This document shows positions 1 through 7,687 of a DNA stretch of 45,065 nt, piece by piece. The position numbers and the translations under genes are program-made. Within the stretch, counting starts at the first letter, position 1. Each line of letters starts with the position of its first letter. This DNA comes from Gammaproteobacteria bacterium. Lineage in GTDB: Bacteria > Pseudomonadota > Gammaproteobacteria > Steroidobacterales > Woeseiaceae. The notes under the pieces are model-generated. The model had not been told where the DNA came from and made no database searches. It saw nothing but the letters and a program-made list of their open reading frames with translations. Location: NCBI GenBank assembly GCA_029864095.1, contig JAOTUB010000015.1:1-45065 (forward strand). The letters are read 5' to 3'.

Positions 1-377
1 CGCGGACTGAACCATGGGTCGACGCCGATGACGACCTGGCTGACCAGTGCCAGCGTCAGGACACCGCCGACGCTTATCGCAAGGAGCGCGTTGCCGAATA
101 CGTGGGGCTGCTTGTTCTGCACCGGTCGAATCGAGATCCAGCTTGCAGCCGCGAGCATGATTGCCAGCACGCCGAGGATCACGGCGGGATGATCGGCCTC
201 GAAGATGTAAACCAGCACGTAACCGATCAGAAGCAGCTGCACCAGCATGCGAAGCGTCGCATACAGCCCCGTCTTCGCGCCGGCCGACCAACGCATCATG
301 ATGCCGATGACTATGAGCGCTGGCACAACGGACAAAACCAACCCTGGCCACGTAATCGATTCGACGGCTGCATTCAT
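1..377 (-). CDS. FetB-like (UPF0014) ABC transporter permease, partial
   Basis: The first 125 residues of a membrane protein run off the left edge of the window, so the C-terminus is missing. Three hydrophobic segments are visible, around residues 10-27, 40-60 and 65-83, and a fourth begins near residue 100. The order and spacing, with a short cytoplasmic stretch of RW-AKTGLYATLRMLVQL type after the first helix and LIGYVLVYIFE in the second, match the UPF0014/FetB family. FetB is the permease of the FetAB exporter linked to iron homeostasis in E. coli; the substrate here is not known. Start chosen at the ATG complementary to 375-377. The partner ATPase would normally lie beside it, outside the window. 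Confidence 0.7.
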   Translation of the reverse strand, partial: MNAAVESITWPGLVLSVVPALIVIGIMMRWSAGAKTGLYATLRMLVQLLLIGYVLVYIFEADHPAVILGVLAIMLAAASWISIRPVQNKQPHVFGNALLAISVGGVLTLALVSQVVIGVDPWFSP

Positions 378-423
378 TATTTGTCCTTTGCAATATGCGA
401 GCGCACGGTGATGATATGCGGCG

Positions 424-960
424 TTACGCGCTGGTCACGAGTTTGATGAGCTTCGACACGGTATTCCAGTTCCTCCCCGTCGTTGAAACGCCAAGGCATC
501 GATCGACTTTCGCAGCGAGTTTAGACCGCGCGATACCATCGGGTGCGTGCAGATAAAACGCATCGCCGATCAAAAAGAACTTCTCCGACGGCGCTTTAAC
601 CGCGTTTAGTCCTTCCAGATCCGGGTCCACTGCGGTCGAAGTCAGGAACGCCACGTGCAAGTGCTTCGGCGTGTTTTCAGCGTCGGGAAACGGATTCGCC
701 TCTGCAATCGCGCGAAAGCGTTCGACAGTTAACAGGAGTACTTGCGGGGCGAACCCGAAGCGCTTATCGATCGCATCGCCGATCTTCCCGGTTAGTGACC
801 TGGTGTCAGCCGTGGAAGAAAAGACGGCGTTGCCGCTTTGAATATACGTCTGAACATCGGTACAGCCGAGCGACGATAGGATATCCCTCAGGCCCTGCAT
901 CGGCAGGCTGTTTTTGCCACCGACATTGATGCCGCGAAATAACGCGATATACGCGGTCAT
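424..960 (-). CDS. DUF1697 domain protein
   Basis: A 178-residue soluble protein of the DUF1697 family. The N-terminus, [17 protein letters not shown], followed by a region ending in [11 protein letters not shown] (about residues 38-50), is the family signature. Length is normal for the family. Biochemical function is unknown; no catalytic residues can be named. Its start overlaps the stop of the PLP enzyme gene by four bases (ATGA), so it is the last gene of a three-gene minus-strand operon behind the racemase and desulfhydrase. The coupling suggests co-translation, but a functional link to amino-acid metabolism is only inference. Confidence 0.85.
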   Translation of the reverse strand: MTAYIALFRGINVGGKNSLPMQGLRDILSSLGCTDVQTYIQSGNAVFSSTADTRSLTGKIGDAIDKRFGFAPQVLLLTVERFRAIAEANPFPDAENTPKHLHVAFLTSTAVDPDLEGLNAVKAPSEKFFLIGDAFYLHAPDGIARSKLAAKVDRCLGVSTTGRNWNTVSKLIKLVTSA

Positions 961-1952
961 AGGTGTAGCTGGTCTGCGTACGCAAACAAAGCCGCCGCAC
1001 CGCCCGTATGCAGAAACACGATGTCGCCCGAGCCCAGTGAACCGGTCCGAATCAGGTTGATCATGCCGGCCAGCGCTTTGCCGCTGTAAACCGGGTCGAA
1101 CAGCAGGCCCTCGAGCCGCGCCAGCATCAGCACCGCCTCGTTCATGCCCTCGGTGCGTATGCCGTAGCCTTCGCCAACGTAGTCGCAGTTCGCGACCACG
1201 TCTTCACGCGCGACGATGCCGGGCTTGCCGATATACTCGGCCGTCTCGCACGCCAGTTCGTACACCTTCTGTTCCTGCTCTTCGGTCGGTGCATTGACAC
1301 CGATACCGAGCAGCGGGATAGCGCTTTTCATGGCTTTGAGCCCGACGATAAGCCCACCCTGCGTGCCGGCACTTCCTGTCGCCGTGACGATGTGGCCAAT
1401 ATCGAGGTCGCGTTCGTCCAGCTGCTGCAGAAGTTCCATCGCACAGTTGACGTAGCCAAGGGCACCAACCGGGTTCGATGCGCCTCCCGGAATCAGGTAG
1501 GGCTTGCCGCCATTCGCCGTAACCTCCGCGGCGACGTCGCTCATCGCCTCATCGAAATCGGTGCCGCCCGGATACTCACGCAGGTTCGCGCCGAAGATTC
1601 TGTCGAGCAGAACATTGCCTGAATTGCTGTAATACTCGCTCGGATCGACAACCCGGTGTTCGAGCAGCACCTCGCACTTGAGCCCGAGTTTGCATGCGGC
1701 GGCGGCCGTCTGCCGAACATGATTCGACTGCACGGCGCCAACCGTCACAATCGTGTCTGCGCCCCGCTGCAATGCCTCAGCCATCGAAAACTCTAGCTTG
1801 CGCGTTTTGTTGCCGCCTGTCGCAAGCCCGGTGCAGTCGTCGCGTTTGACGTAAATGCCAGGGCCGCCGAGGTGCTTGCTCAGGCGCGGCAGGTGTTCGA
1901 GCGGCGTTGGCAGATGTGCGAGCGGCACTCTGGGAAAATCGGCCAACGGCAT
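957..1952 (-). CDS. D-cysteine desulfhydrase / ACC deaminase family PLP enzyme
   Basis: A 331-residue fold-type II PLP enzyme. The PLP lysine is expected at Lys49 in [20 protein letters not shown] (about residues 75-84) and the glycine-rich TGSAGTQGG loop (about residues 190-198) bind substrate and cofactor phosphate. The C-terminal [12 protein letters not shown] closely resembles E. coli DcyD, which splits D-cysteine to pyruvate, sulfide and ammonia. Family members also include 1-aminocyclopropane-1-carboxylate deaminase and the L-cysteate sulfo-lyase CuyA, and sequence reading alone does not separate these. It lies 3 bp after a racemase gene and overlaps the DUF1697 gene, so a racemize-then-eliminate route for a cysteine-like amino acid is plausible. 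Confidence 0.85.
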   Translation of the reverse strand: MPLADFPRVPLAHLPTPLEHLPRLSKHLGGPGIYVKRDDCTGLATGGNKTRKLEFSMAEALQRGADTIVTVGAVQSNHVRQTAAAACKLGLKCEVLLEHRVVDPSEYYSNSGNVLLDRIFGANLREYPGGTDFDEAMSDVAAEVTANGGKPYLIPGGASNPVGALGYVNCAMELLQQLDERDLDIGHIVTATGSAGTQGGLIVGLKAMKSAIPLLGIGVNAPTEEQEQKVYELACETAEYIGKPGIVAREDVVANCDYVGEGYGIRTEGMNEAVLMLARLEGLLFDPVYSGKALAGMINLIRTGSLGSGDIVFLHTGGAAALFAYADQLHL

Positions 1953-1955
1953 GTC

Positions 1956-2681
1956 TCAATCCTCGCCCGGCAAGGGTATTTCACCGCGCGCCAGCTGCAC
2001 GGTCTTTTGCGCGAGTGCATCGGTGGATGAAACAAGCGGGACCGTTACCATTGTAGCGTCGAGCACCAGCGGTATCTCGGTGCATCCGGCAATGATCGCC
2101 TGCGCGCCGCGATCTACCAGCGCGTTGGCCAGCTGGCGCATGGCCAATGCGACCTCGTCATCCTGGACACCGCCCTTGATTCCATTGAGCAAATGCATCA
2201 GTTCCTGCAGTTCCTCGTCGCTCGGAAGAATCGCCTCGACGCCGGCGTTCGCCAGAGCGACCTGATAAATGCCGGTACGCAGACAGCCGTCCGTTGCGAG
2301 AACGCCGACCTTGCTCGCGCCGGGGCAATGCACAGAAATCGCCTCGATCGTGACGTCGATAATTGATATGAGCGGAATCGTGGTCGCCGTTGTCATGGCG
2401 TCCTGAAAGACATACGCGGTATTGCACGGGACAACGAGAAAGTCAGCGCCCGCCTCCTGAAGTCCCTGCGCCATTATCGCGAGCGCAGGCCCTGGATCCT
2501 CACCGTTCGAAAGAATCGCAGCCTGCCGATTCGGTACCTTTGGATTGTGGTCGACCAGCATGCGCACATGATCCTGGTCCTTCTCCGCAGGCGTGAGCGC
2601 GATGACCTTCGCCAGGAAATCAACGGTCGCATCGGGGCCCATGCCACCGAGGACGCCGACGATTTTGGCAGTACGGGTCAT
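1956..2681 (-). CDS. aspartate/glutamate racemase family protein
   Basis: A 241-residue cofactor-independent amino-acid racemase of the Asp/Glu/hydantoin racemase superfamily. It starts with VGVLGGMGPDAT (residues 8-19), as in YgeA-type aspartate racemases, and carries both catalytic cysteines: Cys86 in VPCNTAY and Cys200 in AGCTEIP. These act as the two acid/base residues of family enzymes. It is the first gene of the minus-strand operon, three bases before the desulfhydrase gene. YgeA-type enzymes accept several amino acids, so the substrate is open; the neighbour suggests a sulfur- or sulfonate-containing amino acid, which is inference. Confidence 0.85.
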   Translation of the reverse strand: MTRTAKIVGVLGGMGPDATVDFLAKVIALTPAEKDQDHVRMLVDHNPKVPNRQAAILSNGEDPGPALAIMAQGLQEAGADFLVVPCNTAYVFQDAMTTATTIPLISIIDVTIEAISVHCPGASKVGVLATDGCLRTGIYQVALANAGVEAILPSDEELQELMHLLNGIKGGVQDDEVALAMRQLANALVDRGAQAIIAGCTEIPLVLDATMVTVPLVSSTDALAQKTVQLARGEIPLPGED

Positions 2682-2801
2682 CGGCGCTGCACGAATGACC
2701 TTCGCGCAGCATGCCGACCACGACCCGTGATCACTGCCTGGCCGATCGACCCGATGTCGTTAGAAACGCTCAAGCGGGCAATTATGGCCCCTCGCGAACG
2801 A

Positions 2802-3242
2802 TTATTCGATAGTGATCTGGACCGGTTTCTCAACCACCTCTTGCGTCTTCGGAATGCGTACGGTCAATACGCCGTCCTTCGCCTTGGCCGAAATCTTCGC
2901 CTCATCGGTATCGGACGGTAACGTGAAACTTCGCGAGAAGCGGCCGTACATACTCTCGACCCGATGCTGGGTCTCGGTCTCGTCTTCTTTCACGTATTTG
3001 CGTTCGCCGCTGATCGTCAGCAGGCCGTTCTCCACCGAAACCTGCACGTCTTCCTTCTCTACTTCGGGAAGTTCGGCTTTGATCAGGTAGTCCCGCTTGG
3101 TCTCGCTGATATCGACGTTGGGCCGCCAGTCAAACGGTTTGCCGGTGTCGCCCAGGACTCGCGCCCGAGGCATCGCCAGATTGCTGTAGCGGTCAATGAT
3201 TCCCTCCATGTCCCTGAAGGGGGTCCAATTCACAAGGTTCAT
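2802..3242 (-). CDS. Hsp20 family small heat-shock protein
   Basis: A 146-residue small heat-shock protein. The alpha-crystallin domain spans about residues 38-135: it opens with WRPNVDISETKRDYLIKAELP, contains ISGERK and closes with the conserved GVLTVRIPK strand, followed by a short C-terminal extension. The N-terminus (NLVNWTPFRDMEGI) is typical of bacterial class A Hsp20 proteins. These are ATP-independent holdases that bind unfolding proteins in the cytoplasm. A strong Shine-Dalgarno (GGAGGA) lies about eight bases before the ATG. A TTGAAA-containing stretch upstream could belong to a heat-shock promoter, but no convincing sigma-32 -10 element was found. Confidence 0.93.
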   Translation of the reverse strand: MNLVNWTPFRDMEGIIDRYSNLAMPRARVLGDTGKPFDWRPNVDISETKRDYLIKAELPEVEKEDVQVSVENGLLTISGERKYVKEDETETQHRVESMYGRFSRSFTLPSDTDEAKISAKAKDGVLTVRIPKTQEVVEKPVQITIE

Positions 3243-3389
3243 AAATGCTTCCTCCGATTAGTTCACAGGCCCGCCCTTTTCAAAAGGCCAGTACAAGCAT
3301 TGGGGCGCTTGCAGCAAAGCCAAGTACGTATTTGTCACGGTTCGGCGTGGCGGCTGGCCATCGAATCAGGAGGATCTTGTGCCGTTGAC

Positions 3390-3463
3390 TGGAGCGGGTG
3401 AAGGGAATCGAACCCTCATTCTCAGCTTGGGAAGCTGATGTCCTACCATTGAACGACACCCGC
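3390..3463 (-). tRNA. tRNA-Gly(CCC), with encoded CCA
   Basis: Read on the minus strand, the 5' acceptor strand GCGGGTG pairs perfectly with CACCCGC. The D arm is GTTC...GGAC. The anticodon stem TCAGC/GCTGA encloses the loop TTCCCAA, giving anticodon CCC. The T arm contains GGTTCGATTCC, and the 3' end is discriminator T plus an encoded CCA. This is the only complete copy in the window; four truncated copies of its 5' half lie at 9868, 11584, 14887 and 16960 in the same orientation, so the gene appears to be the anchor of an insertion array. Confidence 0.97.
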
Positions 3464-3498
3464 AAATCAGGGAGTTACGTCTCACTCAGGTCTGGCTG

Positions 3499-3528
3499 AG
3501 CATAAAAGTGAGCGTACACGGATTCTAA
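3499..3528 (-). promoter_or_regulatory. probable tRNA-Gly promoter
   Basis: Reading toward the tRNA there is TTAGAA, an 18-bp spacer and TATGCT, placing the transcription start roughly 28 bases before the mature 5' end. The -35 is weak. The TATGCT element is kept in the flanks of the repeats at 9868 and 14887 and appears as TATTCT in the one at 11584, which supports it. A short hairpin CTCAG-N6-CTGAG follows in the leader. Confidence 0.45.
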
Positions 3529-3601
3529 GCGATTCTGATGCGGTTGGAGAAGAAATTGGCAGGTTGTACCGCCCTTGTTCATCTCCGAATTGGACCAGCC
3601 G

Positions 3602-4264
3602 CTATTGATCGCTGCCTTCTTCTAATAACTCGATTCGCCATTTTCGCGTGAGTAGAATACGACTAGCAGCGTATACAACGACGCCCGCAACCATCGCAAT
3701 CAACATAGCAATATACCTGCCGTCCGGAATGTGCAGAGCCTGAACGAGCATCCGCTCATGTTTACGCAGGCTAGCCCATTTGTGCAAAGAAGCCTCAGCG
3801 AAGGCCTCGGTTGCAAACAAGTCGGCCAGATCGCGTCGGCTGCGGTATCTGACGATGACAATTCGGTCCCATTTACTATTGGCCTCGTCCGCCCAGTTGC
3901 TTCCGTAAATGGGATGGGAGCCTCGCTTGGTCATGAGCGGGATCATCACTGAGCTGAAGCGGTCATATGCCTCTTCGCCGCTGCCGCTGAAACCGGAGTC
4001 CTCTGGATAGTCGGCCACGTCTTTAAAATCGTACATGTTGGCCGTGTAGATTGGCTTGCCGTCGTCTTCTTCGAGGAATTTGCGCAATGCAGGAAGGTCA
4101 TGCTGTGGGCCTGGATTCTGGGTTTGCGCCTCGATTTCTGCCATGTAGGCATCGACCTCCGACAGCGTCAGAGTCCGGGCACTCCACTGATACCAGTACA
4201 TGAGCGCCAATAGTGTGACCACGGCAACACCGACGCTGGCGGTCAACAGTTTGGACGATTCCAT
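3602..4264 (-). CDS. membrane-anchored protein, DUF1330-like domain possible
   Basis: A 220-residue protein with an N-terminal hydrophobic segment (about residues 8-24) and a second near the C-terminus (about 183-205) followed by a basic, then acidic, tail. The region between contains GSHPIYGSNW, a WDRIVIVRY strand, and a SRRDLADLFATEAF helix followed by KWASLRKH. This strand-helix pattern resembles DUF1330-type ferredoxin-like dimeric barrels, in which WD..viv.yPs is conserved; the assignment is tentative. The gene is divergent from the HxlR regulator, and their shared promoter region carries two strong palindromes, so the regulator very likely controls it. Function unknown. Confidence 0.75.
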   Translation of the reverse strand: MESSKLLTASVGVAVVTLLALMYWYQWSARTLTLSEVDAYMAEIEAQTQNPGPQHDLPALRKFLEEDDGKPIYTANMYDFKDVADYPEDSGFSGSGEEAYDRFSSVMIPLMTKRGSHPIYGSNWADEANSKWDRIVIVRYRSRRDLADLFATEAFAEASLHKWASLRKHERMLVQALHIPDGRYIAMLIAMVAGVVVYAASRILLTRKWRIELLEEGSDQ

Positions 4265-4272
4265 CCTTTTTC

Positions 4273-4344
4273 CTCAATTGAAGTACTTGCATAATGCAAG
4301 TTCTTAGCTTCAATACCATGTGGTGCTTGCAAAATGCAAGTACA
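4273..4344. promoter_or_regulatory. twin palindromic operators between HxlR gene and its divergent neighbour
   Basis: Two related palindromes about 40 bp apart: ACTTGCAT-A-ATGCAAGT (8-bp arms) and CTTGCA-AAA-TGCAAG (6-bp arms). They sit between the divergent starts, and the second lies immediately upstream of the HxlR start chosen here. This arrangement fits binding by the dimeric HxlR protein for autoregulation and control of the divergent gene. The binding protein is inferred from position only. Confidence 0.65.
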
Positions 4345-4360
4345 TTCGTTAAAAAGACAC

Positions 4361-4771
4361 ATGGCCCGAAACTCTGATACCCCCCGTTCGAACTGTCGGA
4401 TCAATTTTGCGTTGGAAACCTTCGGCGACAAATGGACATTGTTGATCGTTCGTGACCTGATGTTCAAAGGGAAGCGGACGTTTGGCGAGTTTCTTGAGTC
4501 GAAAGAGAAGATTTCGACCAACATATTGGCCGATCGGCTGAAGCGGCTTGAAGAGCATGGAATCGTAGAGAAAACCGTCGCACCAGACAATCGATCGAAA
4601 CTTCTCTACAGGCTCACGTCTAAAGGCAAAGACCTGTTGCCGGTTATGCTTGAGATCACAGCCTGGAGCGTCAAGCACGATGCGACCAGGAACACCTCGG
4701 ACCCATTCTTGACCATGTTCGGCTCCGCCAAGGAAGAAATGATGTCAGCTATCTTGGACAAGCTAGACTGA
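4361..4771 (+). CDS. HxlR family winged-helix regulator
   Basis: A 136-residue winged-helix transcription factor. The HxlR hallmark is present: a cysteine near the start (SNCRINFALETFGDKWTLLI), then RTFGEFL, ISTNILADRLKRLEEHGIV and a wing ending in YRLTSKGKDL. HxlR proteins often sense electrophiles or redox state through that cysteine. An in-frame ATG at 4334 would add nine residues but lies inside a palindromic operator; the ATG at 4361, giving MARNSDTPRS, is preferred. It is divergent from the membrane protein gene at 3602-4264. The half-site ACTTGC/GCAAGT recurs at 6259 and 6307 in front of the serine hydrolase gene. Confidence 0.9.
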   Translation: MARNSDTPRSNCRINFALETFGDKWTLLIVRDLMFKGKRTFGEFLESKEKISTNILADRLKRLEEHGIVEKTVAPDNRSKLLYRLTSKGKDLLPVMLEITAWSVKHDATRNTSDPFLTMFGSAKEEMMSAILDKLD

Positions 4772-4834
4772 TTTTTAATTGGTTTGGCAGCTTTCGATAT
4801 TTGCGTGCCGCCATAGCTGAATTTGCAATTGTTC

Positions 4835-5260
4835 CTAGCCGATCCAGTCTTTGCTCTCGGTCCACTTCGAGTACCAGATCAAGAACACCGCCACCACCAG
4901 CGGCAGCAGAATAATTCCCAGGATCTCAACGAGACTGAAGTCAAAACCGATACCAACAGTATGAATCGTTGTCGCACCTACACCAAGTAGTGACGCGATA
5001 AACACATAAAACGCAGTCGACTTCCTGAACAACAGCAGAACGCAGCCAATCGCACCGCCGAAGACGGCCAACGCAAAGGCTCCGGTGGCCCATACCGGGC
5101 GGCCGTCGACAATCGCGCGCTCCGACTCGCGATATGTAGCAAGAACGTCCGGATCCATCTGCATGAAGTAGTTTATGACACCCCCCGCACTCCAGAGTAG
5201 TGCAACAGCACCGATTACCCAGAAACTCCAGTGAACACCGCCAGCCAGTTTATTACTCAT
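4835..5260 (-). CDS. four-helix membrane protein of an ArsR/SRPBCC operon
   Basis: A 141-residue integral membrane protein with four hydrophobic helices (about residues 11-31, 55-77, 82-101 and 110-130). The conserved-looking start is GGVHWSFWVIGAVALLW, and the end is SKWTESKDWIG. Similar small proteins occur beside SRPBCC and ArsR genes in other proteobacteria and are sometimes loosely annotated as transporters, but no transport motif is seen. The ATG at 5258-5260 is chosen because AGAGGA lies eight bases before it; a longer frame starting at 5308 overlaps the upstream gene. It lies ten bases after the SRPBCC gene and is the third gene of that operon. Function unknown. Confidence 0.75.
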   Translation of the reverse strand: MSNKLAGGVHWSFWVIGAVALLWSAGGVINYFMQMDPDVLATYRESERAIVDGRPVWATGAFALAVFGGAIGCVLLLFRKSTAFYVFIASLLGVGATTIHTVGIGFDFSLVEILGIILLPLVVAVFLIWYSKWTESKDWIG

Positions 5261-5270
5261 CACATCCTCT

Positions 5271-5774
5271 TTATGCAGCATTCGCCTGCAACTCTGCGAA
5301 CAATTCATCCATTACTTTGTATCCGCCACCCCAACCCTTATCCATACCGGCCATAGTCGCAGCAAAACAGGCAATCTCGGCGTCTGTAGCGTCAATTGGT
5401 ACCTGCGAGAGGCGCACATTTGTTTTTTCGCCCACGTCCTCAAAATTAACGGTCGTCAGAAGTACCCGGGGCCAATCCGCCATCATAGGGTTAGTAATGG
5501 TGTTCCAATTGGCGTCGGTAGATGAGTGGTGCCAAACGAGCTTCTCTGGCCGCACTATTTCCTGAAATACCATTTTGCTGCGGTCTGATTTGTCCCCCCA
5601 TTTCATCTCGTTGAGCCATGATCCGCCCGGTTTCAGAATAAACTTGTGGATAATGGTTTCTACGCCCGGCCCATACCAGCGCGAGAGCAAATCAGGATCA
5701 GTCCAAGCGCGCCAAACCATTTCGCGGGGCGCGTCGAACACTCGGTCAAGTATGTACTCAGGTAACTCACTCAT
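5271..5774 (-). CDS. SRPBCC (AHSA1-like) domain protein
   Basis: A 167-residue START/Bet v1-like protein of the AHSA1 group. The signature VFDAPREMVWRAWTDPDLLSRWYGP (residues 13-37, with RVFDAPRE and W-DPDLL..WYGP) opens the domain, followed by GGSWLNEM, PEKLVWH and a C-terminal GWGGGYKVMDELFAEL helix. These proteins form a hydrophobic ligand cavity; the ligand is unknown. The gene lies ten bases after an ArsR-type regulator, a very common pairing in which the regulator represses the operon, and is followed by a small membrane protein gene. Confidence 0.92.
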   Translation of the reverse strand: MSELPEYILDRVFDAPREMVWRAWTDPDLLSRWYGPGVETIIHKFILKPGGSWLNEMKWGDKSDRSKMVFQEIVRPEKLVWHHSSTDANWNTITNPMMADWPRVLLTTVNFEDVGEKTNVRLSQVPIDATDAEIACFAATMAGMDKGWGGGYKVMDELFAELQANAA

Positions 5775-5784
5775 TGATTAATTC

Positions 5785-6138
5785 CTATTCGTCGTTTTGT
5801 TTCATTTGGTTGAGAACATCATCCAATTGGTTAAAGCTCGTGTCCCAGAAAGCTTTGAATTGAGTCAGCCAGTCGACCGCAGCTGTCATCTTCTGGGCTT
5901 TCAGCCTGGCCGGCCGACGTTGTTCGTCGACATCCCGCTCAATCAGCCCTGCGCGTTCCAGTACTTTCAAATGTCTCGAGACCGCCGGTTGGCTCATTTC
6001 AAACGGAGCCGCGATCTCCTTCACCGACGCCTGACCGTCTACCAGTCGCGACAGTATTTCCCGCCGCGTCGGGTCAGCCAGGGCCGCGAAAATGGCGTCG
6101 AGATCTGATTGCGTATTTGTATAACCAATCTGTTCCAT
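5785..6138 (-). CDS. ArsR family regulator
   Basis: A 117-residue metalloregulator-type winged-helix protein. IFAALADPTRREILSRL (about residues 14-30) and the recognition helix MSQPAVSRHLKVLERAGLI (about 47-65) are diagnostic. No metal-binding CxC motif is seen in the recognition region, so this belongs to the ArsR subgroup that accompanies SRPBCC genes and usually does not sense arsenic. A longer frame beginning at 6426 would run through the promoter and operator; the ATG at 6136-6138 is the credible start. It is the first gene of a three-gene operon with ten-base gaps. Confidence 0.92.
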   Translation of the reverse strand: MEQIGYTNTQSDLDAIFAALADPTRREILSRLVDGQASVKEIAAPFEMSQPAVSRHLKVLERAGLIERDVDEQRRPARLKAQKMTAAVDWLTQFKAFWDTSFNQLDDVLNQMKQNDE

Positions 6139-6144
6139 AACATG

Positions 6145-6173
6145 ATAGTTATATAAACTATTAGCAGTGTCAA
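6145..6173 (-). promoter_or_regulatory. ArsR operon promoter and operator
   Basis: A TTGACA -35 element (complement of 6168-6173) lies upstream of the palindrome ATAGTT-TATAT-AACTAT at 6145-6161, which covers the position expected for the -10 element and ends seven bases before the ATG. The overlap of palindrome and promoter fits autorepression by the ArsR protein. The protein-site match is inferred from position. Confidence 0.7.
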
Positions 6174-6495
6174 CAGTTTTTGACTCAAACGCTCGACTGG
6201 TTTCTCGTCGTAACGCGTCGGTCACCATTTGGCAGCGAGCAGATTTTCTTAGCAAAGCACTTGCTTTTTGAAAGTGGATGCACTCTAATGTGGCTACTTT
6301 CTTTTTGCAAGTACTTTTCGTAGCGCTTGTAATCGTCAATTTCCAGGAACGAGGCAATACACCAGGAAAGCCGTCCGACGAAACTCGCGAGCGCACTTCT
6401 GTAATAGGTCCCTTTGAGAGACACACGCCTATTCTTGCGTGGTGTTAAGCAACTCAATTCATACCGCTGAACCCATATGCATTTCGGAGAAATAC
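6174..6495. other. intergenic region before the serine hydrolase gene
   Basis: No gene is supported here. The stretch is A+T-rich and contains an inverted pair of the half-site found in the HxlR palindromes, ACTTGC at 6259-6264 and GCAAGT at 6307-6312, about 42 bp apart. A reading frame on the minus strand that continues the ArsR gene through this region lacks family similarity and is rejected. Confidence 0.5.
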
Positions 6496-7608
6496 TTGAT
6501 CAACCCTAAATCGATTCAGAGCTCGGCAATAGTTGTAAGTACCTTGTTTCTCACACTCTTGCTAAGCGCATGCAGCAATACGCAGGAAATTGAATTCGTT
6601 GAGCCTGGTATTCAATCAACCCTTGCTGAAACACTTGACGCGTACCTGGATGCCAACATTGAGGACACATCGCCTGGCATGGCCATTTTGGTCGTGAAAG
6701 ATGGGGTAGTTGCTTATGCTGGCACCAAGGGTATGGCGAATAAGCACACGGCATTGTCGATTCAAAGCGATACCGGATTTCGACTGGCTTCAATTAGTAA
6801 GACATTTACAGCGCTTGCTGTCATGCAACTGTACGAACAGCAACTCCTTTCACTCGACGACTCGATACTTCACTTATTGCCCGAGTTCCCGCCGGCCTGG
6901 CAAGGCATCACGATTCATCATCTGTTAACCCATAGATCCGGCATACCCGATTTCGGCGATGATTTTCTCATTGAACGCTGGCCCGATGGAGTGACGAATC
7001 AAAATGTTATCGGCTATTTCGCGGCGCACGACATGTTGGATTTCGAACCGGGCACTAACGGCAAATACAGCAATACCGGATATGTTTTGTTAGCTGAGAT
7101 AGTCAGCCGCTTAAGTGGCTTTAGTTATTCGGAATACCTGGCATTTAATATTTTCCATCCCCTGGACATGAACCAAAGTTATGCTGCGGACGAACTCTCA
7201 ATTCCGTTACCTAATGAGGCTCTCAACTATGCCGAGTTTACGACGTTTTCTGGCCTCAATTTTTATATAACCGGCTCGAGTGGCGTTGTAAGTTCAATAG
7301 ATGATATGGCCATTTTCATGGAGGCATTGGTTAATGAAGAAATAGTCGAATCTGCAACCCTGGAACTCATGCAACAACATTATTCGCCGCAGTTAGTGAA
7401 CGGGTCTGACTACGGCTATGGTTTGATGCTGGATCCAACGGGTGCAGATGCATTTGCGCACACTGGCAGTCACGATGGCTTCCTTACGTGGATGCTTGTG
7501 AATCGAGATACCGGAATACGGTTAGTTATCTTGGGAAATGGAGGAAGCCAGACTGCGAATCATGGCTATTTAACACAGCTGGTTGATCAGTTTTATGACC
7601 ATCAATAG
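6496..7608 (+). CDS. serine hydrolase lipoprotein (beta-lactamase/class C PBP fold)
   Basis: A penicillin-binding-protein-fold serine hydrolase of about 370 residues. The catalytic S-x-x-K is SISK (about Ser99/Lys102), the Y-x-N motif is YSN (about 191-193), and HTGSHDGF near residue 318 supplies the third H-x-G motif. An N-terminal hydrophobic segment ends in LLLSACS, a lipobox, so it should be a lipoprotein in the periplasm. The start is taken as TTG at 6496 because GGAGA precedes it at good spacing and it yields a clean lipoprotein signal; an ATG at 6439 would add 19 residues before the signal. Relatives include esterases and D-aminopeptidases, so antibiotic hydrolysis should not be assumed. 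It is visibly richer in A+T than the flanking chromosome, consistent with transfer. Confidence 0.88.
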   Translation: MINPKSIQSSAIVVSTLFLTLLLSACSNTQEIEFVEPGIQSTLAETLDAYLDANIEDTSPGMAILVVKDGVVAYAGTKGMANKHTALSIQSDTGFRLASISKTFTALAVMQLYEQQLLSLDDSILHLLPEFPPAWQGITIHHLLTHRSGIPDFGDDFLIERWPDGVTNQNVIGYFAAHDMLDFEPGTNGKYSNTGYVLLAEIVSRLSGFSYSEYLAFNIFHPLDMNQSYAADELSIPLPNEALNYAEFTTFSGLNFYITGSSGVVSSIDDMAIFMEALVNEEIVESATLELMQQHYSPQLVNGSDYGYGLMLDPTGADAFAHTGSHDGFLTWMLVNRDTGIRLVILGNGGSQTANHGYLTQLVDQFYDHQ

Positions 7609-7687
7609 GATAATCATCTAAACATTTGTTCATTAGTCTACATTCAGACGAAACGCGTTTTCTTAAACACTTTTAGGGGCACGGAAT

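Noticed and set aside
3280..3465. Open frame on the minus strand across the tRNA-Gly gene
   Set aside because: Its predicted peptide (FNGRTSASQAENEGSIPFTR) is simply the tRNA sequence read as protein. A similar frame at 16888-17118 comes from copy D.
6139..6426. Upstream extension of the ArsR gene
   Set aside because: It would translate through the TTGACA promoter and the ATAGTT/AACTAT operator; the short start gives a normal ArsR protein.
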